Shown piece by piece: positions 11,595-23,500 of a DNA stretch of 64,000 bases. The notes under the pieces were generated by a model. It was given only the letters and a program-made list of their open reading frames with translations, searched no databases and was not told the DNA's origin. Positions within the stretch are counted from its first letter, which is position 1; each line of letters begins with the position of its first letter. The translations under genes were made by a program, and so were the position numbers. Where the stretch lies: positions 5,585,001 to 5,649,000 of the forward strand of contig NC_092677.1 of assembly GCF_964355755.1 (NCBI RefSeq). The letters are read 5' to 3'. The stretch is from Antedon mediterranea. Lineage: Eukaryota; Echinodermata; Crinoidea; Comatulida; Antedonidae.

Positions 11595-14500
11595 ATGGCG
11601 AATAAATCTTACATTTTGCTTGGATTTTTAATTGTGCAAGGTAAGAAAATCCACGTTATTTTAAACGCAACAATGATTCATAAGCCATATCATAATTATT
11701 CAACAGTATATGTAGGCCTACTTTTATACCACTGTCTATACGTGATAATAGGTGGGTACACATGTGTATAACCCTATAGCTATAGATTCTGGTAATTTCA
11801 ATAATGATCGTCTTTCAACTTAAGATTCTGTGAACAGAAAATAAGTACCATGTGAATGGAACAGCAACGTAACTTATTGTTGAAGTAGTTAGCCTAATTT
11901 ACATACACATAGTATCATACTGTTGTTACATTTGCGGCACCTAGAATATTAAGATAAGTTAATAATAATAATAGCATACCTACGATATATACACGGTCTA
12001 CATTGATTATTGTAGTGTGGTAATTCAAGGAATGTAATGTTATAGTAGGTTTGCCTTGGGATTTTACCAATTGAATACTAACAAATCTAGGCCTACTGAG
12101 TAGTGTATCTGTAATGTAAGGCTAAAAGAAGCACTATGACCCCCGAAAACAGCTCTCTGTCTCAACTGGGTAGGCCCTATGGATGTTTTGGAAGAGGTCC
12201 ACCTCCTCGAAGCGATATATGATGTTTATTGTCACTTTCAAAGATTACCTAGGCTGGAGTTTTTATCCAAAGGAATGGATTTTGTCATCTAAGATGTAAA
12301 TGGAAAAATACGTAAACATTTACTCAGGTTATTTTGAGAACTGAGCAAAATCTCAGAGTTATAATTTTTGTTTTGCTAAAAAAGTTTTTTTTTAAATTGG
12401 CCACATGGTTAGTGTAACATAATTTTAACGAACTTAAAGACGTTGTTTTGGGGGTTAGGGAAACATTGCCAATCTGCTGTTATTATCAAATTTATTACAT
12501 TGACATTGGTATTTGTATGTGATGGAAACAGATTAACATTTTATAATAATCTATAGTCCCTCTCATGTATACTTTACTAAACTACAAACCTGCCAAACAT
12601 ACAATGTATACAAAAAAATAGAGATACCGATTCCGGACACGCGCTTCCTGCTGCAGACAAGTTAAAATTATTAGTCATGATAATAAGACAAATTTGGAAA
12701 GGACTTGCTCACAGATGACAAGACAACATCATGACACATAAACATGGTGGATCCTCATTGTATCTATGGTAGAAAACAGGTTCATGTGCTTCAGTCAAAT
12801 TAGGTATTGAAATCATGGTAATGAGTTTACCTGATTTTACACATTTTTTTTTATCTTGAATAAAAAATAATAATTGTAACGCCTAGAAGACCTCTTCTCT
12901 AAATTGTCACCTTCTTTATAACACATTCCACTACCATGACTAATCAAATTAAATGTACGGTATGCTATATATATATATAGATTAGACGGGTTACGTCATT
13001 TCACCTATTCTCACAAGATCTAGAAACTCCTAGGTTTGATACAAAAGAAACCCTCCGAGCAAACCATCGAGGGCAATGAATAGTATCTTAACACTATGTG
13101 AACATTTTGGTAGATCCCGACGTTGCCTCCTTTAATATGACTATATACTAATTGATAAAACCATTGAGGTAAAACATTGTTTAGACAAATATTATTTTTC
13201 CTCCGTAATAAAACAAAATGCTTTCTTTGTCGATATAGGTCTTGGTTGTGCACTTTCACAATCAGTTGATGTTACAGCTAATCAGCGAGTGGTCAAAGGT
13301 CAACGAGTTAGTATCACGTGTCGGATAACCAGTAGAAATCTACAATACGATGTCCGATGGTCACTTGGTGATCAGTTAGTAAGTAGTTAGTTGTCGTGCC
13401 TAATTTACCTGGAAAAACCAAACGTAGTCATCGCTCTCTCCGGGAAGATGATAATGATACAAAAAGTGTCTTGATCAACCCTTCGCCATAATAGATTAAT
13501 CCGTTCAAAGACTACCATCACCACTGTTGGTTTGTGTAATTTAGATGAAATCAATACCAAAAATATTGTCAATGATCTAACCACTTCACAATTTAAAAAT
13601 CAAAGCATATAATAGAAAAATAAAAATAAGGATAAGTAAGGATACAATTATGTGTATTATTAAATTATTATTTTTCTATAAATAGATTACTAACAATACA
13701 ATAGTAACGTTTAAGGAGCGTAGCAACCGTTATCAAGTTATACACCAAAGTATTGGCATTTGGGAATTAGTAATCCATAGTGCTCGACTTGATGATAGTG
13801 GCAAGTGGAGATGTACGAAGATGTCATCAAAACCTCCAATATCCGACTCCATGGAGTTGAGTGTCAATGGTCCAGGAGGTACGTATGTAAATGAAGATGA
13901 GAACAAAATAGATTGTATTCGAATGACTGAGGCAAACCGTGGACATACAATCAGCACAGAACAAGGCTCTCCTCGACCGTAGGTTTGGTTTTAGAACAAG
14001 TCTACTTAACACTGGAGGTCCAGTGTATACTTGCTCGTGAGCACACTTCCACTTTTAAGAACGCAGTGCATGTCTCAGAAAAGATAGGTGTTTACCCCGG
14101 TGTACTTACAGTAGCCAATCATCCCTGTTGGCCGTGGTTCCATGGAGGGTATAATCCGAATTTTCTCAGTTTACAGTTAATCTTGATGACAATTATTATA
14201 ATTAAACTTAAAAGAAATCAAAAGTGTCTCTAAAATGTGTATTCCTGCTACAAAATAAGTATTTATTTGTTCTTTAGTGGCTCCAGTGATCAAGTGGATC
14301 ACACCCACACAGAATGTCAAAGTTGGAGATTACGTTCGCTTAGAGTGCAATGCAACAGGAGATCCATACCCAACAATAATGTGGTACAGTCCATCAAGAC
14401 AAGTCTTGCCAACAAACATTATCTCTTTTACTGGTGAAGTATACCAGTTTGTTGTTGACCGTGTTGACATTATTGACATCATCACCTGCTTTGCCAAAAA

Positions 14501-17500
14501 CACCATTGGAAATATGTCAAAGACTGTTCGTATTAATGTACTGTGTAAGTTTTACTGAATCAATAAAGGATCGTATCAATATTAGCCTACTGCAGTTACT
14601 GCAGTATTTATTTGCTGTAATATTGCAGTTGCTTTGTTTATTTGATAGTTTGGTTTACTTATTATATTAAGATGGTTTTAATTCTTTTTCAGCTAAACCA
14701 TTTCTCAGGTCTAAGGAAAGCAGTCGATTTTTAATACCAACGTGGGCTCTACTGAACACTACCCTCACTTGTAAATTTGGTGGACATCCAAAAGTGACCA
14801 TAACATGGCTTCGATGGAACGGCACTCTATTTGAGTCGGTTCCAATTAAATCTACACAAATATTATCAATAAGTACTATAACCGTTCCTGTCAAAACAGT
14901 GACGGATTTTACCAGATACCAATGCAGAGCTGAAAATCAACTAGGAGTTGCTCAGCACACAATGAGACTTGTTCCGGGTGGTAAGAATTTCACATTTTCT
15001 TTCTTTCGTATAACAACTTTGATAGACTACAGATCGTGTACCAACCGCGATTTGATACTCGTTCCAGTCGGTACCTCTCCTTTGGGTAAACTTATTCCAA
15101 AGATTGAAAGACATTACCAGGTTTTGAAAAACTATTACGTTAATGTGATAAATCAACAGATGAGGAACTTTGTTATAGTATTATATAATATGCCTCTCTG
15201 ATTGAATAAATAGACTTATTTATTATCATTAAATAATTATTATAATATAATAATTATGTAATGATAATAAATAGGGAGAGGGGATGTAAGGACACGAGGA
15301 AGGAAATTACCAAAATGTCAATGATACAACTTTACATATCATTTTTTTAATTTATTTTTATTACATTTTAAGGCTGGAGTATGGATGTATGTATCGGTGT
15401 AACCTTGGAATTTATTATTACTAGCATGAAATAGCATTAATAGCTTTGTTGTTCATTTGTATCATGATAATTATGTTGTCACAAAATTGTTGAAGTGACT
15501 ATTATAAATTATATTTTATTATTATAAGTATTATAATATAATTTTTATGATAGTCACTTTAACAATTTTTTGACAATATAGTTATCATGATACAAACGAA
15601 CAACACAGTTATTAAAGCCATCGTCATAACTGGCAAGGTTACACAGATACATACTACATACTGCAGTCATAAAATGTAATATTTGTTAAAATGATATGTA
15701 TCATTGAAATTCTGGTAATTTCCTTACTCGTGTCCTTACATCCCTCTCTCTTAAGTTGGATAATTATAGACTTTTGTAGATTAATTAGAGATAAAGGATT
15801 TTTGTAGTAGGGGAAGCCACATGCATCCTGTAGAGAATTCTCTTACCCTTCGGATTCTATGAATTGTCAATTCATAGTCTATTTTGGTTTCATAATGGGA
15901 ATCCAGTAGGCTACTTTTAATAGCATTCTTTTGTTTTAACATCGATGCGCGCGTGCATTTTTTAAGTGGAAGTCGAGGACTAAACTTTTCATAAGTTTTG
16001 ACCTTGCCTTTCGCACGAATAAAATACGTTAGTTACACGAAAAATACATATAAATACATCAGTACCCGCTGTATATATTTGACAATATTTATAATTTTGC
16101 ATTTATTACATTGTTGAAAAAAAGTTGTTGCTATCAATGAGTGAGATCAATCTTTCAAAATTCTTCTAAAACAAATTCTAACCATTGTACCATTTGTTGC
16201 GACAAAATTAGTGATGTTGGTTAAAAATCTTAAATCGTTCGTTTTCTTAGAAGCCATTTATTCCTAATCAATATATTATTATTATGTGTATGCTTTTGTT
16301 GAATTTGGTTTTGCATGGCTGTAGCACTGCTGCATTGGTGTTTTATTAAAATATACAATTTGTTCAGATACCAAATGTTATCAGTTCCAACACCCGCAAA
16401 CCAAATATAATTTTAATTAATTTGAAATCTACGGAAACGATCGACTCTTATTGGAGAGCAGGTCGAACGATGGCTAATCCAAAATGCTTAAACGGTCATA
16501 GATGATAAACAGGTACTGAATGAATTATTTTTGATTTTTACATTTTAACTTTTCTATTGTTATGGCCTATAATTTTTGCGCAAATTGTCTTTATTTAGTT
16601 TTTAATTTAGTACAGAAGTTTCATGTAAAATTTATATTTGGTTCATTTCAAACAATTACAAATCTGAAAATTTACAACCATTGCCAACTAAAAGTGAACC
16701 TAAAACGTGCTGTACTAAAATTTACTAACATGTAGGCTAAACCTGTTGTGTTATGCACGCACGTAATTATATATTGTAGTATTAGGCTTATTTATTGTTT
16801 TAACGATTTTATTCGAAATTATAGAATCATAGTATTGAAGTCTATCACAATAATTAAACTAGTCTATTAAAAAATGTACAACTTCCGTTAAAATAGTTCA
16901 ATTGGTTGAATTATGCACGCAATGGGGGTAATTACGGGGTATTAATAACAGCATACAAAAAGAATGAAACACATTATCTACTGTCTTTCGTTTTTTTACA
17001 TTTATTTGTACTTGAAGGTCGCATTGATAAAGCCCTTAATTAGCACTTCCGATTTTTACTTGTTACCGCCTTTTCGTGCCAACTTGTTCAAGAGTAAGAG
17101 ATTGTACTTGCGTATACAAAATTAATAATATTCATAAATGCCTATAATAGGTATCAACCCGGTGAGAGTGCATGTATAACAATGATTTAGAAAACTTGTA
17201 AAGCTGTAGGCCTAAGAAAGTGACCGATCATTTAATTCTTCAAGCATAGAACAGTACTACATTAGTAGAAGTCTCTCCCCCGGGATACTATGTTATTCAG
17301 GGGTACCATTATCTGTTAACACTTTCTCTTGAAATGAACGAGAGAACTCATATGTATTTGTTAACACTACGGCTAACCTCTTTTAAGGAACACTTTTAAT
17401 AATTGGTAACTTGGTTGCTGAAGGTATCCCCTTAATTGTACTGGAATTCCAAATTATTTAAGACCACCAACTTGATTGCTTCAATTAAACATAAGTAATT

Positions 17501-20500
17501 ACAACCGCAATTGCCGTTACCAATTGACATTTAACTGAAACAGATAAAATCAATTTCTTATTTGCTGTACTTTCTATTCAGAAAATTGTTGTTGTGCGTT
17601 GAATGTAATGTAGTCTACTTTTGAGGTGCATGTTGGGAAATACAGTGTAAGAAAATACATATTGAAATACTGTACCCCATATGTATATGTGACGTGTTGG
17701 TGCATTCGTGTATTTTGTACAATGCAGTACCCCACACTAGGCCTTCTATACAAAATGTTCGGACGTTAGACAAATATTATTGAGGATAACACCCCAGGAT
17801 ACAATTTGCATATATTAATTTTTGACAGCTAAATTATTATAATTTTAACGCTGAGCTTTGAATCATCAGTTCTTGTTCATGTAAACAAATAGTATCCTTT
17901 AATATTAATTATAAATTGAATAGGCTAGAATTTTAGTCTAAATAAATAATTACGTCGTTATTTTTTATGTTATTTAAACCCCACTTTGTAATGATAACAG
18001 TTTACCCACACTAATGTTTTAAAAATAGTTTGATTAGTGATATCATTCTTATAGCTCTGTTCACACTTGGACGCAACGCAATAACCTGACGTAAACGCAC
18101 AGTGAAGCGTGGTTCCCACTAGCGACGCAACGCAATGACGTAACGCAACGCAAGTGAATTGACCAATCACAAGCGATGGCTTATTCGATTGTGATTGCGA
18201 ACTGTCTATAACTAAGTTTGTCATTGGTTAAAACGCTTGCGTTGCGTTTACGTCCTTGCGTTACGTTCTAGTGGGAACCAAGCTTTAGTAATTTGAGCAA
18301 TCACAACGACACGCGGATCATCTGAAACACTGCTTACGTTGCGTCTGCGTATCGTTGTATTGAGTTCAAGCATGGGAACCAAGCTTTATTTAAATGTATT
18401 TAATATAACGTAGCGTACGTACATTTTACTTCCACAAGTGTAAGTTTATTTATATTTTCGATACACTGTATCTTTATAGGATGTCTGGTAATTAATTGCT
18501 TCCAATTATGATATTAGAAAATTTGATTAAGACCAGAATGACGGTTATTCATTAAACAGTTTTCAAATTTTCAAAAATATTTAGATTTACTTTTTAAATG
18601 ACAGCTTATAACTTAACATCGCGGAACACTGGATAAAAATATTTAGAAAACTGATTGATCTTGAAAAAAAAAGCGTTACTTAAAATGATCGCTAATTCTT
18701 TCAATTTAAATTGTTTCCGCATTCCACATACCAAGTTATTTATGGAAAAGGTATAAACGTTGAGACCACGGTAAACAAAAGTCAATTTTAACCACTGTAA
18801 TGACATATTGTCCTTCAGAACTGTGTAGAAACATTACTATTTTTTATATAAATTCCCAGCCATGGGGTTTTAATTTAACCATATTTTTTTTTTTTTTTTA
18901 TCTTTTGTGGTTAACTACCACCTTTATTCAACAATTACAGGATCTCATATATATATTTACATTATTTTCTTCATATTTTTTTGTTATGTTATCTATTACA
19001 AAATATATTGCATGTTTAATGAAAAAAGTTGTTTAGTTATGACACGTTTGTTAACTTATTTATCATAATTTGTGTATCTTTCAGTTTATATATTTGTATT
19101 TGATTTGTCCTTTAGGGAATTGCTTAACAGTTATTGTAGTATACCATGCTGTCACAAGAAATGGCACTAACAAAATTTAAACATATTTATTTAACCATAA
19201 TTATTCATTTAGTAATGACAAATAATCACATGAAGTAACAGTTATTGAAAACTAACATGACAGTAATTCACAATATATCTTCTTTTTTAGAAATTAGATT
19301 TAGTAGTCATGAGACTTTTTAAAGGTATGAAACGCCATATGTACCAAAATCTTTATCTTTTTGCTAATATTAATTCGAAATACGGTCTAGATCTAAATAA
19401 TGCTTATTATTTCCTACAACGCCTGCCATGAACATTTCGAAATGGCCGCCATGATCTGTGTTACCTATCATATAATTGCATTTTGTTCACGTATTTTTCT
19501 TTTTTATCATAGAAAAATAGACATAATAATGATTTTCTTTTTTAGAAATTAGATTCAGTAGTCACAGTTAAAAACTTATGAAACGCCATATGTGCCAAAA
19601 TATTTGTCTTTTTGCTAATATCAATTCGAAACATGGTCTAGAACCTAGACTAGTCATTACCTTGATTTTTACATTAGTAATGATACTGCAAATTGTACCG
19701 GTAACCAGGACCGGTAGTGATACTTTGTAGTTTTTTAAATCAAGATCGATGCGCATAAACCTATTATCGCTTATTAATTTATTTTTAAAAAGGGAACTAA
19801 TTTCGTGAAAAACTTGTGCATTTAAAGTATTATATGTCAGGGACGTATTTATTTACTATGGAGGTTACCTCCCTGTAATTAAAAAATCAATGATTAGACT
19901 TGCCTTAGATTAACTGTCAAGGTGGATTGGTTAGTAACCCATGTTTAGAAATGTCAACCAATCTGTGTCAAATGAACAGAACAGAATTTATGTCAATAAT
20001 AACGTAACCATTCGGAAATTTCAAAATGACTTTAATAAGGAACCATAAACCCAAGTTGTAAAAATGCACACAACTGCTGCCATGCGCATTTCAAAATGCC
20101 ATGATCTGTGTTACCTATCATTATAATAATTGCATAATATTAGTGTTCATTTTTATTTATCTATTTTTATCATCGAAAAATAGAAATAATAATAATAAAC
20201 ATATTTGTTTATTGATCCGCTAGATACTCCTTCTGAACCAATCTTAGAAGAAGTTGAAACAACTCTGACAACCATAAGACTTCTGTTCGATCCACCGAAG
20301 AGTGACGGTGGTCTTGGTATAACATACTATAGAATTGAATACCGTATTGTTGACGAAGGGGAAACAAAGTATAAAGATGTAAAGCCACCAGGCAAGTTCA
20401 AAATATATCACTATTAAACAAAGTATTACGGGAAGCAATGTAAGGCAATTATTATTCCGGCATTTAAGAGTTGAACCATTCAAACGACACCCAATTCTGC

Positions 20501-23500
20501 AGCTGTCAGTAAATTGAGTCTAACTGACTATCGCAAGTCATCTAGATACGGGTCTGGCTGTACACGACATCTCTGTTAGTAGGGTCATATCAACATATAA
20601 GGTATAACGTGGTTCTTGTATTCACAAACGATTATTTTGTTGACGTTCACATACTTTAATAACAATAACATGTGAGTTCAACTGATTCTACCCAGAAAAT
20701 GATTTTAAACATCTTATGTTCAGGTGATTATATGCACAAAATGCATCTAAAAGGATGATACAAAATTGGAACTACAATAGAGATAATATAATAAATTTTT
20801 TTATTTTTGTAACTTTGTAGCAAAAGTATTGGAGTTAAGAAATTTGCAACCGAAGAAGCCATACCGGGTGAGAATAGCTGCAGGTAATGTTGCTGGAACT
20901 GGTAACTTTTCCATAGAAAGAACAGCGTTTACATCACGTGGAGGTAAGTAAGATAGGACTGGAGGATCGTTATTTTTTTTTATTATGGACAAAAATATAA
21001 AGAGTGTTATTATCAGTAACATATATACACTCTTGTACAAATAAGTAACAATGTTATTTATTTCTTTCTGTTTGTTTATTTCAGAAAAATCTCTTTTTTT
21101 TAACAATCAAAGGTTTACATTTTTTTAACGTAATCCTATGTCCCAAGGCGTAGTATTCGTCACACTATATATAAATATAATTTAAATTTGTAATATTTCA
21201 ATCGGCCCCAAGCGTGTTGAGTGTTCTCGTGAGGTTTGCGTCAATGTAATTTTTTATTTACAGCAGAATATTAAAACTAGCATTCATCTTCACATTCCTC
21301 TCTGTGACTAAGAATATAATAGATAAGATATTAATGACATAATTATGTAACGTAGATAAAAGGAAATGACTTAATTTTACAAGATCAATCAATGATTCAT
21401 CAGAAGCAATTATTTATGTCATTTTAATCATACAAATGCATTCTGCCAACAGTAGGGAATTCTTACTTTGTGGTACCAAGTACTGACCATCTGAGCACGA
21501 ATCCTTACATTGAAATCATGTTAGCTTTTTAAATATAATATTTCAAATATTTGAGAAATGTGTTGTTTGTTGTTATGCTATATTTTTTATTAACTAACGT
21601 TTGACAGTTGGTCAAGGGAGTTGTATTAAAAGAACTCCTCGCATAAACTATAAAAACACTTATTTGTTAATTCTTTATTATGGTTCGTCTGATTTAATAC
21701 GAGTAACATTACAGTATTATTATGTTTTAATCATTTATTGACTTGTGTAACATAACAACTGTACATGTTTTCCTTTCTATCATAATTTACAAAACAACTT
21801 AAAAAAAATACATATACTAAACCTTGAATTATAATTGATTAAATAACCGCTAGACATTTTGACGTAGGACCCAAGTTGCCAACGGCACCAGCAGCGACAC
21901 TGGACCCTGATAAACACAATGATCGCACTACTCTGGCGCTCAAGATTGCCATCCCAATTGTGGGTGTTTTCATGGCATTGGCATTTGCAGTATTAATGGT
22001 TCTTGCGATTATAGCAATACGAAAGAGAAAGTGGAGAGTTCTTGAGGTATATATATAATATTTATATAATATTTATATATAATATTCAATTTAATACTGT
22101 ATAAACGCTCATTTGGGAAACCCATATTTAGGGGATACTTATATTAAGAAGATACTCTTCCGAACAATGGAAGAAGGAACAATCCCTATAGAGTTTCTGA
22201 TCTATTTATGTCAATTCATAGACATTCAATAAGCTACTGTACAATAGTCCTATTCGACACTTATAAAACTTTGCATTGTTTTTGTTGTTTCTAGGAGGAG
22301 CAATTGTACCGATTTCACACCGGTAGTTCCAGTGTTGAGAGTATACCTTCTCTTCTGAAAACTATTAGTAGAGTAAGTAAACAAAATACACACAACACAA
22401 ATCAATATTTCTATACATTGTTTATAAGTTTGCATATGAACCTTAATATGTTATTATAATTTTTGGCAGGCATATGTAGATGTTAACATTCCATCGATGC
22501 AGTTTAAAAATTTAACATGTGGTAAAAGACGAAATTTCGAGTTTTCGAGAGATAAGTTAAAACTTGGTAGAACGATTGGCAACGGTTCGTTTGGTAAAGT
22601 AGTAAAGGCTGAAGCTAAAGACTTGATTAGACCTGGTTACGTCACAACAGTCGCAGTCAAGATGTTAAAAGGTAATTTTTAAAAACAGCATGCATAATTT
22701 GAGAAGACTTGCAGTATTATTTGTCATGCCATTTTTAATCATCATACACAAATATTGCACAAGTTTTTTCAATACTTATTGAATTAATCCCAAAGAAGAA
22801 GTTAAAGAAGAAAAAGTTCCACGGTACGAAACAAAATATATATTCTGATGTATTTAAATCAATTTTGGAAAATAATATGATCAAGAAGAACATACCAATA
22901 ACACCTAATTAAAAATAAATGTTTAATTATGTCTTCTTTGAAATATTGTGTTTAGAAAATGCTACTGAAGTTGATCGACAAGACTTGTTAAAAGAACTAA
23001 GGGTTATGAAGTTGCTTGATGTTCATCCTAACATTGTCGTCTTGTTGGGATGTTGTACAGATCGTGGTATGTATTTGTCCATCCTTGACGTAAAAGACAA
23101 TACGATATGTTTACATAATAATAGGGTTTATCCCAAATAGTGTGAGCGATGCATAGCGCCACCAGTATAATAAAACTGTATATACTCCTGGTGGTGGCGC
23201 TTGCACCCAATTTAGGGAGATTTCGTGTCGACGACCTATGATTCATGTAAACTGCATGCTTCTCAAGATTGTGTTTGATGAAAACATTTCATTAATTAAC
23301 ACGTAGGCCTACTTTATAGATATTTCGGACTCTATATCAAACATTTTATATTAACAAAAATAAAGAGTTTAACCATGGACCTATAAATTAGGTCCATGGT
23401 TTAACTACCAACATATCAAGTCAATTTAAAACACGTACTTTAATTTTATAGATTTGTATTTGCTGATATAAATATGATTTAATACAATTTTAAGATTAGA

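Larger units (their letters stand above)
14981..20223. other. large intron 5 of the receptor kinase gene
   Basis: Intron of about 5.2 kb between Ig3 and FN3. It holds a foldback element (15274-15752), a Harbinger-like MITE (about 18104-18287) with a partial end near 18385, and diverged repeats at 19283-19650 and 20040-20130. No further exon was convincing. Confidence 0.6.
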
